Source: Ovoidimarina sp038744785
Lineage (GTDB): Bacteria > Pseudomonadota > Alphaproteobacteria > Rhodobacterales > Rhodobacteraceae
Direction: 5' to 3'
Assembly: GCA_038744785.1 (NCBI GenBank)
Contig: JBCDLX010000001.1
Span: forward strand, 1-64,000
DNA length: 64,000 nt
This document shows, in pieces, positions 45,055-53,141 of this stretch. The notes under the pieces were generated by a model. It saw only the letters and a program-made list of their open reading frames with translations. It was not told the DNA's origin and made no database searches. How positions within the stretch are numbered: the first letter of the stretch is position 1; every line of letters starts with the position of its first letter. Position numbers and translations under genes: made by a program.

Positions 45055-45495
45055 TCAGACCTCCGTCGGGAAAGCGAACGCCGCGACCACGCGCCGCCGC
45101 CAAGGGAAAGACAGCGTGCTTTCGACGACGCCGTGTCGGGCGTAGGCGTGCACGAAGCGCGGTTCAGGACCATTCAAGCTTAGAATGCCAAGGTGCTTGG
45201 CGACCATCCCGTCGCGCATCCGAAAGAGCAGGACGTCACCTGGATAGGCAGCGTCAGGCTCGCGCGGCGACAAGTGCCGGGCAGCCCCGGCCCAAAGCTC
45301 TTCTTCGCCGCGTACCTCGGACCAATCCCAGGAGTAGCCCGGCAAGCGCTCGGGCTCAGATCCGATGACGTCCCGCCAAACGCCGCGCACAAGCCCCAGG
45401 CAATCGGCGCCTGCACCCCGGCATGACGCCTGGTGGCGATAGGGTGTCCCGACCCACCCCCGCGCGGCCGCTACGATGTCTTGTCGACCGCTCAC
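45055..45495 (-). CDS. GTA NlpC/P60 family peptidase, g14
   Basis: 146 residues opening with GTG at 45495, overlapping the g13 stop. The catalytic cysteine lies in GAGADCLGLVRG near residue 31 and the histidine is in VAKHLGIL near residue 110, as in NlpC/P60 cell-wall peptidases. In RcGTA the protein sits in the tail tip and is thought to cut peptidoglycan during DNA delivery. An upstream ATG in the same frame would overlap g13 by 40 codons and is not used. Confidence 0.9.
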   Translation of the reverse strand: MSGRQDIVAAARGWVGTPYRHQASCRGAGADCLGLVRGVWRDVIGSEPERLPGYSWDWSEVRGEEELWAGAARHLSPREPDAAYPGDVLLFRMRDGMVAKHLGILSLNGPEPRFVHAYARHGVVESTLSFPWRRRVVAAFAFPTEV

Positions 45496-46373
45496 CCCAG
45501 GCTCCCCCCGCCGTTTCGACCGCCCCGACGGGGATAGGTGACCAGCCAATCCTCGCCAGGGATGTTCGGAAAACCTCTGAAATTCAGTATGTTGGAGAAC
45601 TTGGCGCGGCATGTGGCGCTGCGTTTATCGCATCCTGCCACCACCCGAACCCGGTCCCCAACCGCCAAAGGGGCGCGAAGCACCTCCCACAGCGTCAGAC
45701 GCCGCATTCCACCTTCGTTGGTGTCCGTTTTGACAACGCCAGTCAGCCCAGCCGCCGCGCCATCCAAAACCTCAAAGCGCCCCCGCTGAAACCAGCTTTC
45801 AGCGAAACCGCCGGGATCGGCCAACTCGATCGTACGACCATCCGAAATCGACGCAAGGGGACCTTCTAGCACGAAGCCGGGCTGGCTCAGATTAACCCCG
45901 CAGCGCGCATCCCCAAGCACCGCCGAGCAGCGGGGATGGTAGACCCGTCCGCGAGGCTGGTTCAGCGCGTCGGCGAGCCCACGCAGCTCGCATCGAAATG
46001 CTTCGCCGGACCGCGTGATTTCGCCCAGGCTGCCCCGGAATTGCAGCATCCGTTCTTCGGGTGCCATCCAGTTGACCAGCCAGGCGCGCACCTCGGCCCC
46101 GTCAAACCGTCCCGCTTGAATATCGGCCTCGGTAATTGCCGGTGCGCTTAAGGCGCCCAGCGCTTCTGTATTGTCCACCGATAGCCCGGTCGATTGTTGC
46201 AAGGCGCGGGCCGTGAGCCCGCTATCGGCGCGGAACGTGATCCCGTCGAAGGACAACTCACGGTCATGATCGGTGAACCCAAGCGTCACTTCATCCGAGC
46301 GCGTGACCGCCCAGCATCTGCAAACACAGGTCGCACCCGTTGTAAGATGGGCCTTCAGCGCGTCAGCGGTCAT
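45492..46373 (-). CDS. GTA tail hub protein, DUF2163, g13
   Basis: 293 residues. The N-terminal DUF2163 region (TCVCRCWAVTRSDEVTLGFTDHDREL) is followed by the C-terminal DUF2163-associated domain. Four conserved cysteines are seen, two in PRCSAVLGDARCGV (near 146 and 154) and two in GCDKRSATCRAKF (near 245 and 252), then the ending FRGFPNIPGEDWL. Related hub proteins (lambda gpL, RcGTA g13) bind an iron-sulfur cluster with such residues. It overlaps g12 and g14 by four bases each. Confidence 0.92.
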   Translation of the reverse strand: MTADALKAHLTTGATCVCRCWAVTRSDEVTLGFTDHDRELSFDGITFRADSGLTARALQQSTGLSVDNTEALGALSAPAITEADIQAGRFDGAEVRAWLVNWMAPEERMLQFRGSLGEITRSGEAFRCELRGLADALNQPRGRVYHPRCSAVLGDARCGVNLSQPGFVLEGPLASISDGRTIELADPGGFAESWFQRGRFEVLDGAAAGLTGVVKTDTNEGGMRRLTLWEVLRAPLAVGDRVRVVAGCDKRSATCRAKFSNILNFRGFPNIPGEDWLVTYPRRGGRNGGGSLG

Positions 46374-47002
46374 ATCCGCACCTCGACCACCGGAACCGAC
46401 GGCGCATCGCCTGCCTGAAAGCTTGCGACCGAAGTAAGAATCCTGTCGGTGTCAAACCGCACCGGCACGTCGAACTCGAAACCGGCCGAGACTTGCGCAC
46501 CCGCTGTTGGGGGCGACGCAAAGCTAAGGGTTCCAGATGCCGGGTCGACCGTAAAGTCGGGGCCTTCTGTCTGTTCGACCCCATCCAGACCCGCCCGCAC
46601 GGTTCCTAAGACAGGCTTCAAGATGTCGCGCACGTAAAAGGCGGTTCCCGAGCGATAGGTCTTCTTCAGCCCAAAGTCCGTGGTCGCGCCGTCACCTGTA
46701 CCGACCACCTGATCGTCAAAGGCGGGTTCAACGCTTGCGAGCGAGGATTTATAGTCGGACCAGTCCTTCCAACGGAACCCATAAAGCTCGCCCTGTCGCG
46801 CCTCGAAGAACGCAATCAGCGTTTCGATGTCTTCCAGCGAGCGCAGCCCAAGCCCGGCATCATAGCGGTGTCGAGACGCGGCCCAGGGCGTGTTGCGTTC
46901 TTCGTAGCCGTTGGCGAGCGTTACAATCTCGGTTCGCCGTTCCGGGCCACCAGACGAGCCGAAACTCAGGTTCGCCGGAAACCTTACCTCATGAAATCCC
47001 AT
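46370..47002 (-). CDS. GTA distal tail protein, DUF2460, g12
   Basis: 210 residues starting at 47002 (MGFHEVRFPANLSFGSSGGPERRTEIV is broken here only to show: MGFHEVRFPANL then the GGPERRTEI segment). It contains the DUF2460 signature FEARQGELYGFRWKDWSDYKS. The protein caps the tail tube and joins it to the hub, as in RcGTA and phages of the T5/lambda type. The frame continues 31 codons upstream into g11, but that stretch is arginine-rich and unconserved. Confidence 0.9.
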   Translation of the reverse strand: MGFHEVRFPANLSFGSSGGPERRTEIVTLANGYEERNTPWAASRHRYDAGLGLRSLEDIETLIAFFEARQGELYGFRWKDWSDYKSSLASVEPAFDDQVVGTGDGATTDFGLKKTYRSGTAFYVRDILKPVLGTVRAGLDGVEQTEGPDFTVDPASGTLSFASPPTAGAQVSAGFEFDVPVRFDTDRILTSVASFQAGDAPSVPVVEVRI

Positions 47003-47012
47003 GACCCTCTCC

Positions 47013-47675
47013 TCATCGGTTGCGTTGTCCGCGCGACAGGGCCCGCGACATCTGCGCCGCGATCTGCGCTTGGGATCGTTCGAAGCCCGCGACATCCGGC
47101 GTGGTGACGTTGATGGTCACGTTGGCCCCGCGCGCACTGCCCTGTGCGGCGACCCCAAGCCGACCATCGGCGGTGCGCGACAAAGGCAGGATGGCCTCGG
47201 GTCCTGCTTCGCCCATCAACCCTGTACCTCCGCGCAACGGAAAACTGACCGGGCCCGTCACAATGCCGCCTGTGGCGAATGGGACCACACGACCCTGACT
47301 AAACGGTGCGCCCTTGGCGAAGGGCAGAAGCCCGCCCACAAAATTCTCGATCCCGTCGCTTAGTAGGCCGCCCACTTGGTTGAAGACGGGATTGACGGCA
47401 GATCGATAGATCGAGCGGGAGATGGTGTTGCCAAGATCGCGCAGCACGTCCGACAATCGTTCTCCATCAAATAGCAAATCCTCAAAGGATCGCTTTAATC
47501 CCGCAGAGATCCCGCGATTGAGGCCCTGCAGCTCGAGGTCAGTCAAGTTCAGCTGGCGCCGGACACCTAGAACATCGCCTTCGACGCCCTGCGCTTGTTC
47601 GCGCGCGTAGCCCAGCGACCGTCCTATCGCTTCGATCTGAAGATCGAATTCGTCGATCCTGTCCGCATCATCCAT
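47013..47675 (-). CDS. GTA tail tape measure protein, g11
   Basis: 220 residues, very short for a tape measure, in line with the short tail of GTA particles. A helical N-terminus (residues 1-90, RIDEFDLQIEAIGRSLGYAR) is followed by a glycine-rich hydrophobic part (NPVFNQVGGLLSDGIENFVGG) and the conserved GTGLMGEAGPEAILPLSR near residue 155. The length of this protein sets tail length in siphophages. Confidence 0.88.
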   Translation of the reverse strand: MDDADRIDEFDLQIEAIGRSLGYAREQAQGVEGDVLGVRRQLNLTDLELQGLNRGISAGLKRSFEDLLFDGERLSDVLRDLGNTISRSIYRSAVNPVFNQVGGLLSDGIENFVGGLLPFAKGAPFSQGRVVPFATGGIVTGPVSFPLRGGTGLMGEAGPEAILPLSRTADGRLGVAAQGSARGANVTINVTTPDVAGFERSQAQIAAQMSRALSRGQRNR

Positions 47676-47688
47676 GGCCGCTATCCCT

Positions 47689-47871
47689 TCATTTGTCTGG
47701 CCAAGCCCGTGACAGGGCCTCCAGTCGATCCCGCGTCAGCGGTCCCTCGCCCGCATCGCTCCCCAGAAGAAACGCAAGCTCCGCCGGGGTCAGACGCCAA
47801 AAAACCTCTGGGCTTAGTCGAAGGCCTCTGAGCCCCGCGCGCATCAGCGCTGGCCAATCGAAACCAGTCAT
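47689..47871 (-). CDS. GTA small protein g10.1, tail assembly chaperone type
   Basis: 60 residues starting at 47871, overlapping the g10 stop by four bases (ATGA). The sequence DWPALMRAGLRGLRLSPEVFWRLTPAELAF matches the Rcc01693-type phage tail assembly chaperones. In tailed phages the pair of genes before the tape measure acts as chaperone for it, so g10 and g10.1 probably do so here. Confidence 0.85.
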   Translation of the reverse strand: MTGFDWPALMRAGLRGLRLSPEVFWRLTPAELAFLLGSDAGEGPLTRDRLEALSRAWPDK

Positions 47872-48182
47872 GTGCCCGGGCCCGAGAACGCCCGCACCAA
47901 AAGCTCTGCGGCGACGCGGCCTGCGCCTTGGAAACCGCCTTCGATCTCGACATCTGTCAGATCTTCGGCGCGTCCCCGCCATCCGCCACCCCGCAGTCCT
48001 GCGACGATGACAGCCAGGACGTCGCGTGCGCCTGCCTGGCCTCCTTCGAACCGCTCGACCATCTTGACAATTGAGCCGTCGAGGCCCCCTTCAAGCTCTG
48101 CAAGTGCGCCAAGCGTCAGCTTCAAAACATGCCGCTTGCCGCCCAGCATAATCGCCACTTCGCCTGCCCAGGGGTTGGCCAT
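47868..48182 (-). CDS. GTA g10, tail tube chaperone-like protein
   Basis: 104 residues, recognised by MLGGKRHVLKLTLGALAELEGGLDG near residues 10-35, typical of the GTA family protein classed with phage tail assembly chaperones. It overlaps g9 by one base and g10.1 by four bases. Confidence 0.87.
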   Translation of the reverse strand: MANPWAGEVAIMLGGKRHVLKLTLGALAELEGGLDGSIVKMVERFEGGQAGARDVLAVIVAGLRGGGWRGRAEDLTDVEIEGGFQGAGRVAAELLVRAFSGPGT

Positions 48183-48595
48183 CAGGCCGCTGCGAAGGTC
48201 ATCTGCCCCGCCGAGGCGAGTGCGAGTTCGTACGTCGCTTCGCCATTGTGGCTGCCGGCATACTCGATCGACGTGATCTGAAACGCCCCTTCCACAATCC
48301 CGAAATCAGGAATGATCACCTGAAAACTCGGGGTTTCGCTGTCGAAAAAGATCTGCCGCGCGCGTGCATCGGTTGCCTCGTCCTTAAACACCCCGGACCC
48401 CGAGATTGCCGCCGACTTCACGCCCGCGCCGCTTAAAAGCTCGCGCCAGCCGCCCTGGCTTTCGAGGTTCGTGATATCAACGCTTTCCGCGTTGAAGCTC
48501 AGCCGCGTCGCGCGCAGGCCTGCAATGGTCTCGTACTGGCCGCCGCCGGTCAGATCGAGCTTAATAAGAAGGTCTTTGCCGTTCTGGGCACCCAT
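48182..48595 (-). CDS. GTA major tail tube protein, g9
   Basis: 137 residues, beginning MGAQNGKDLLIKLDLTGGGQ with ESVDITNLESQGGWRELLSGAG in the middle, the TIGR02126 phage major tail protein signature. Hexamers stack into the tail tube. The ATG at 48595 has a CTGGAGTAGG region upstream. Confidence 0.92.
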   Translation of the reverse strand: MGAQNGKDLLIKLDLTGGGQYETIAGLRATRLSFNAESVDITNLESQGGWRELLSGAGVKSAAISGSGVFKDEATDARARQIFFDSETPSFQVIIPDFGIVEGAFQITSIEYAGSHNGEATYELALASAGQMTFAAA

Positions 48596-48619
48596 GGTCC
48601 TACTCCAGCTTGTTAAGTG

Positions 48620-49030
48620 TCAATCGTCTTCCAGGCGCGCGCGGAACGTCAGATCGATCCGTCGCGTCTCTCCCTGCCGCACGCGACGAGCCCGCGCGCG
48701 AAGGAAATCAAGGCCCACAAGCCGCCCCCGCGACAGGATCAACGGCGCGTCGATCAGCGCATCCGACACGGCCCCGGCAGCCGCCTTGGCGGTTTGAAAC
48801 CCCGCCGCGTCTGTTACGACGCTAACGACAAATCTGTGTTCTGCTCCGTGATGGGTCTGGTCCGACCGCTCGCCCACATCCTCGGGTCCAAGGCTTACAT
48901 AGGTGCCAGGCACATCACCCGGCGGTACAACGTCGTAGATTGCGTCGCCCACCTGTGTGACCAAAGCCGTATCCGCCGCAAGCCTTTGATAGACGGCCTC
49001 TTGCAAGGCCGCCGCCATTCCGTAGCTCAT
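48620..49030 (-). CDS. GTA tail terminator, DUF3168, g8
   Basis: 136 residues. MAAALQEAVYQRLAADTALVTQVGD at the start and the ending RRIDLTFRARLEDD are those of DUF3168. In RcGTA the product closes the head-proximal end of the tail tube. It overlaps g7 by four bases (ATGA). Confidence 0.9.
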   Translation of the reverse strand: MSYGMAAALQEAVYQRLAADTALVTQVGDAIYDVVPPGDVPGTYVSLGPEDVGERSDQTHHGAEHRFVVSVVTDAAGFQTAKAAAGAVSDALIDAPLILSRGRLVGLDFLRARARRVRQGETRRIDLTFRARLEDD

Positions 49031-49365
49031 GCCGCCACCTCCTCGGTCGCAAAGCAGGTCAGATAGCGGCCCCGATCATCCCGATCGGACACGGCCAGGA
49101 TCCGAAAAATGCGCGTACCTTCGCGAAATCGCTGATCGGGCCGTGGGCGCGATGCGGTGCCCGGTGGCGCGGCACGTACGGTGATCCTGTAAGGGACGCT
49201 TGCGACCGTCACGAAATCTTCGGCCCGCTCACGTCCCGTTCCGGGACGTACCTCGGCCCAAAGATCGCCTAGGACAGTCCAGCTCCGCTGATATCCACCG
49301 GCGCCGTCTGGCAGGTCCTGCGCCTCTTCCAGCGTCAGCTTTCGGCTTAGATTGGGCAGGGCCAT
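49027..49365 (-). CDS. GTA head closure/stopper protein, g7
   Basis: 112 residues starting at 49365. It has the head-tail adaptor core TVLGDLWAEVRPGTGRERA and PDQRFREGTRIFRILAVSDRDDRGRYL. The open frame continues far upstream across g6 in another frame of that gene; that part is spurious. Its start overlaps the g6 stop by one base. Confidence 0.88.
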   Translation of the reverse strand: MALPNLSRKLTLEEAQDLPDGAGGYQRSWTVLGDLWAEVRPGTGRERAEDFVTVASVPYRITVRAAPPGTASRPRPDQRFREGTRIFRILAVSDRDDRGRYLTCFATEEVAA

Positions 49366-49958
49366 CAGCGCCGCCTTCCAAAGAGGCGCATCGGTCGCCA
49401 GGGCGCAATCAACGCCTCGACACCGTGCGGCATGGTCGCCCCACCTGCGGTCTCGTGTCGATTCTCGTGATAGTGCGCAGCAAGCAGGAACACAGCCTGG
49501 GCCAGATCGTCCGGCACACCGGACCAATCCGCGGCAAACCCCGCATCGAAGGCAATCTCGGCAAGCCCGCCCACAGGCACGGTCGGTAATCCCAGGCTGC
49601 GCGCGGCAAGTACTGGGCGGTGAGTATCGGGCTCTAACCCGTAGGCGACAGGCGATATCACCGAGACCACGCCATCGGCACTTAATATGCGCAGCTCGGT
49701 GATTGATGTCACAGGTCCCACTGGGAGTTCTTCCTTGGCGTACCCGCGCCAGGCGTTGAGCGTCCATAGGAACGACCGCTCCAGCAGGACCTTGCCCGTC
49801 CGCCGCTCGACCGCGCCGGACGCCGCTCTAAGCAAACGTTCCAGCACGGCATCCTGCACGGCCTCGTCGGCGAAGCCTGTTCCCAGCCGCAGGTGGTCGC
49901 GGAAGGCCGCAACCGGCCAGGCCGCCGTTGGCACGCCGGTTTCTTCGACTAACATCAT
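49365..49958 (-). CDS. GTA head-tail adaptor, g6
   Basis: 197 residues. The pattern AFRDHLRLGTGFADEAVQDAVLERLLRAA resembles the gp6-like connector family, with ELPVGPVTSITELRIL in the middle. The product forms the ring that binds the portal. Two adjacent ATG codons (49958 and 49955) open it. Confidence 0.88.
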   Translation of the reverse strand: MMLVEETGVPTAAWPVAAFRDHLRLGTGFADEAVQDAVLERLLRAASGAVERRTGKVLLERSFLWTLNAWRGYAKEELPVGPVTSITELRILSADGVVSVISPVAYGLEPDTHRPVLAARSLGLPTVPVGGLAEIAFDAGFAADWSGVPDDLAQAVFLLAAHYHENRHETAGGATMPHGVEALIAPWRPMRLFGRRR

Positions 49959-50104
49959 GCCATGTCTCCGATACCCGTTCCCTCGAATGCATTGTCAGAC
50001 AGGGCGCGCGCCTCCGCATCGTTCGGACGGAGGGAGCAGCTTGACGACACGGAAATTCCCGGCGCGCGCCCATGAGGCGAAACCGGAAATCCGGCCCGCC
50101 CCAT
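49955..50104 (-). CDS. Possible small gene between capsid (g5) and g6
   Basis: A 49-residue frame starting at 50104, eight bases after the capsid stop, with AGAGG seven bases upstream, and ending inside the double ATG of g6 (GCATGATG). The sequence has two cysteine-free halves joined by SSSCSLRPND and ends AFEGTGIGDMA. The fit with both neighbours argues for translation, but I do not recognise the protein. It could also be a non-functional stretch that keeps ribosomes moving to g6. Confidence 0.35.
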   Translation of the reverse strand: MGRAGFPVSPHGRAPGISVSSSCSLRPNDAEARALSDNAFEGTGIGDMA

Positions 50105-50112
50105 CACAACCT

Positions 50113-51294
50113 CTAGGAGGCCGCGAATTTGAGGACTTTGATCGCTGCAAAGTCGCTTACGTCGCCGCCCACGCGTTTGGTGGCGTAAAACAGCACATTG
50201 GGTTTGGCGCTGAACGGATCACGCAGGATCCGCAGATCGGGACGTTCGGCAACGGTGTAGCCGGCTGAAAAATCGCCGAAAGCGATGGCATCGCTTCCAG
50301 ATGCAACATCAGGCATATCCTCCGCGACCAGCACGGGATACCCCATCAGGCGCGCAGGCTCGCCCGCAGCAAGACCGTCCGACCAAAGGAACCGACCATC
50401 GGCGTCCTTGATTTTTCGGACCTGGCCTGCGGTCTTCGAGTTCATCACAAAACTCGCGTTCGCCCGGTACTGCGCGCCCAGCGCATAGACGAGGTCAACA
50501 ATCGCATCAGCTGGGTTGGCTGCAGCGAAATCGCCATCGACGCCTGTCGTTACGTACCCAAGTGCCCCCCAGGCCCAGCTGTCATTGGCGATCTGCGGCT
50601 TGGTCAGAAATCCTGTAGGCTTATCGACACCGTCGCCGGACACGAAAGCCGCCGCTTCTGACCTGGCGAACTTGTCGGCGATCCGGCCCGCAAGCCAGGC
50701 TTCGATGTCAAACGCACTGTCATCCAGAAGCCGTTGCGACGCTTTCGGCAAGGCCGACAGCTCGTGCAGCGGCACAACGATCCGCTCTATCTGCGGTGTG
50801 TCGGTTTCGGTCTGCGCGACGGTCTCGGACGCCCAGCCTGCGCCCACATCGGTGTGGTCGACCAACACGTCATAGGACGTCGCGTCCACGTTCACGATGT
50901 TTGCGATCTGACGGATCGATGCGGTGGATTTCAGCACGCTCCTTATCGTTTCAGCGGTCTGAGGGTCGACGAGATAGCCACCCTCAGCCGCAACAGACGT
51001 CGACAGTGCCTTGCCTTCCAACTCAAGCCCGCGCAGCGCATCATCATCGCCACCGCGGACATAGGCCGCAAACGCCTTGCGGTGCGGGGCTTCAGTCTCG
51101 GCGGTCGCGGCGAGGGCCGGACGGCGCAGTTGAGTGGATTTCCGATCCAGCATAGTCAGTCGCTCTTCCTGCTTTTCCATTCTGTTGATGATGTCGCCCA
51201 TGAATCCGGCCAGCGCGGTCTTCACCTCGGCGGCCGGGTCCGCGGCCTGGGGCACACTCGCCCCGGCCCGAGCCTTGGTCTCGGTCTTCTGCAT
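50113..51294 (-). CDS. GTA major capsid protein, HK97 fold, g5
   Basis: 393 residues starting at 51294. Residues 1-90 are a helical, scaffold-like arm (MEKQEERLTMLDRKS) that the prohead protease should remove. The HK97-like capsid domain follows, with KALSTSVAAEGGYLVDPQTAETI, VPLHELSALPKASQRLLDDSAFDIEAWLA and AYRANASFVMNSKT-type motifs, ending AAIKVLKFAAS. It is preceded by the protease gene, the usual HK97 order. Confidence 0.94.
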   Translation of the reverse strand: MQKTETKARAGASVPQAADPAAEVKTALAGFMGDIINRMEKQEERLTMLDRKSTQLRRPALAATAETEAPHRKAFAAYVRGGDDDALRGLELEGKALSTSVAAEGGYLVDPQTAETIRSVLKSTASIRQIANIVNVDATSYDVLVDHTDVGAGWASETVAQTETDTPQIERIVVPLHELSALPKASQRLLDDSAFDIEAWLAGRIADKFARSEAAAFVSGDGVDKPTGFLTKPQIANDSWAWGALGYVTTGVDGDFAAANPADAIVDLVYALGAQYRANASFVMNSKTAGQVRKIKDADGRFLWSDGLAAGEPARLMGYPVLVAEDMPDVASGSDAIAFGDFSAGYTVAERPDLRILRDPFSAKPNVLFYATKRVGGDVSDFAAIKVLKFAAS

Positions 51295-51331
51295 GTTCAG
51301 GTCCTTGCGGTCTGAGGTTGGGTCCGCTGGC

Positions 51332-51901
51332 TCAGCCTTGGGCCAGCTTGTGGCGCGCGTCCTTGAACACGGCCGCCAGGTCACGCATGAAGGCGCTATC
51401 GGGCTCTTCGCCCTTTGACCCCACGCGCGCTTCGGGGAGCATTGGAAAGGTCACGAGTGACACTTCCCACAGCTCCAGGTCCGCCAGAATGCGGCGTCCC
51501 TTTTCGTCCTTCCGGGCGGATACTGTGCGGTATCCGATCGACAAACCGTCTATTGCACCGGCCTCCAGCAGCACGCCCGCCTCGCGTCCGCGTGCCACGC
51601 CGTCCAGAAGTCGGCCGCGGACATAGAGACCCTTGGAATCCTCGCGCACCTCGTCCCATACACCGATCGGCTGCGCGGGATCGTGCTGCCACAGCATTTT
51701 GACCCGTCGGTTAGACGCTATGAGCGCCTTCAACGACTGCGCATAAGCGCCAGGCGCAACGATATCGCCGCCGCGATCGGGTTGCCCAAATATCGAAGCG
51801 TATCCCTCGACGACATGCCCGTCTTTCAGGCTCAGGGCATCGCCTTGCCCGCAATACTTGCGCTCCAGCGGTGTGTCGGTTTCGCTCTTCCAATCGGTCA
51901 T
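51332..51901 (-). CDS. GTA prohead protease, g4
   Basis: 189 residues of the HK97 prohead protease (U35) family. The core VEGYASIFGQPDRGGDIVAPGAYAQSL and the catalytic-histidine strand VKMLWQHDPAQPIGVWDE are clear, with the serine strand GLSIGYRTV. It removes the capsid N-terminal arm during head maturation. The start overlaps the portal stop by four bases, leaving no room for a g3.5 gene. Confidence 0.92.
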   Translation of the reverse strand: MTDWKSETDTPLERKYCGQGDALSLKDGHVVEGYASIFGQPDRGGDIVAPGAYAQSLKALIASNRRVKMLWQHDPAQPIGVWDEVREDSKGLYVRGRLLDGVARGREAGVLLEAGAIDGLSIGYRTVSARKDEKGRRILADLELWEVSLVTFPMLPEARVGSKGEEPDSAFMRDLAAVFKDARHKLAQG

Positions 51902-53079
51902 ACTTCGTCCTCTCCGGCCAGGGGTGGAAGCCCCAATAGATGCCGTTTCTCAGGGTCGCTCAGGAAATCGGCTGACCCGACGCGCCGCCAAAGCGCGTCG
52001 CGCTCAGCAGCAAGTGCAGGAACTTGCTCGAGATCAGGGCGTATCTCGGCTGCTCCTCCCGACCAAGTGTTCAACCAATGGGCAATCGCGGCTGTCATGC
52101 GCTGTGCCAAAGGCACGACTGTCAGCCGGTAGAACGCCCGGTTCGCTTCTTGATAGTTGGCGTATGTCGCGTCCCCGGGAATGCCCAACAGCATCGGAGG
52201 CACGCCAAAGGCCAGCGCGATCTCGCGCGCGGCGGATTCTTTTGTTTTCTGAAACTCCATATCCGACGGACTGAACCCCATGGGTTTCCAGTCAAGCCCG
52301 CCTTCCAAAAGCATCGGGCGGCCAGCGTTTCGGGCGCCTTGGTGATGGCTTTCCATCTCGGAAAGAAGTCGGTCGTACTGATCCGTCGACAGCGTGCCCT
52401 GCCCGTCCCCCCCTTTGTAGACAATTGCACCGGAAGGCCGCGCGGCATTGTCCAGCAATGCCTTCGACCAATGAGACGCCGCGTTGTGGACATCGATCGC
52501 ACTTGCGGCAGCCTGCATCGGAGAGAACCCGTAATGGTCGTCCTGCGGGTGAAAGTTTCTGATATGGCAGACGGGCGTTGGGCCTTCGCTTAGCCGAAAC
52601 GTGTGTTTGCGCCCCCCTACGGCGTACTCGTAGGCCACAGGCCACCCATCGGCGCCGGGCACGATCTGGGTCCGGTCGGACCGCAACACATGCAGTTCCA
52701 CCGGCAGACCTTCGCTGCCGGTAACCGCCTCGAGAAAGGCGTCGCCTGACAGCAAGAGTTGACCGAACGCAGCCTCAAGAAACTCTGCGCGTCCCTGCAT
52801 CGGGTTTGGCCGCGCCAAAAGGCTTGCCAGCGGATGGGTGTCGAAGCGCCTGCCATCTTCGAGCACCTGTAACGGCAAGGCCGCCGCAGCCTCGGCAATC
52901 AGCTTCACGGAACGGAACCCAACCGGGTTACCCGTGAACCCTGCCCGCGTCAGGCTGCCCGTATCGCGCGGCGACCACGCAACCCGGCCCGAGCTTTGAT
53001 ACGCTATCACGGGACCGGTCGCGCTTGCTTTTGCTTCCGGTGTCGGCACACGCCCACGCTTCAGGAAGTCGAACACCAT
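51898..53079 (-). CDS. GTA portal protein, HK97 family, g3
   Basis: 393 residues starting at 53079 (MVFDFLKRGRVPT), with GGAGG nine bases upstream. Portal signatures include LIAEAAAALPLQVLEDG, HPLASLLARPNPMQGRAEFLEA, HIRNFHPQDDHYGFSPMQAA, and AREIALAFGVPPMLLGIPGDATYAN is read across about residue 320. It forms the dodecameric ring for DNA passage. The open frame reaches back into the terminase gene, but that portion is not conserved. Confidence 0.92.
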   Translation of the reverse strand: MVFDFLKRGRVPTPEAKASATGPVIAYQSSGRVAWSPRDTGSLTRAGFTGNPVGFRSVKLIAEAAAALPLQVLEDGRRFDTHPLASLLARPNPMQGRAEFLEAAFGQLLLSGDAFLEAVTGSEGLPVELHVLRSDRTQIVPGADGWPVAYEYAVGGRKHTFRLSEGPTPVCHIRNFHPQDDHYGFSPMQAAASAIDVHNAASHWSKALLDNAARPSGAIVYKGGDGQGTLSTDQYDRLLSEMESHHQGARNAGRPMLLEGGLDWKPMGFSPSDMEFQKTKESAAREIALAFGVPPMLLGIPGDATYANYQEANRAFYRLTVVPLAQRMTAAIAHWLNTWSGGAAEIRPDLEQVPALAAERDALWRRVGSADFLSDPEKRHLLGLPPLAGEDEV

Positions 53080-53141
53080 TGAAGAAACCTCCAAGCCCTC
53101 GGTCAGTGAAATCAATTTGACAGAAAGGTATCGCTGGCCCG

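Noticed and set aside
49366..49767. Upstream extension of the g7 frame across g6
   Set aside because: It overlaps most of g6 in another frame; the conserved head-closure domain begins at 49365.
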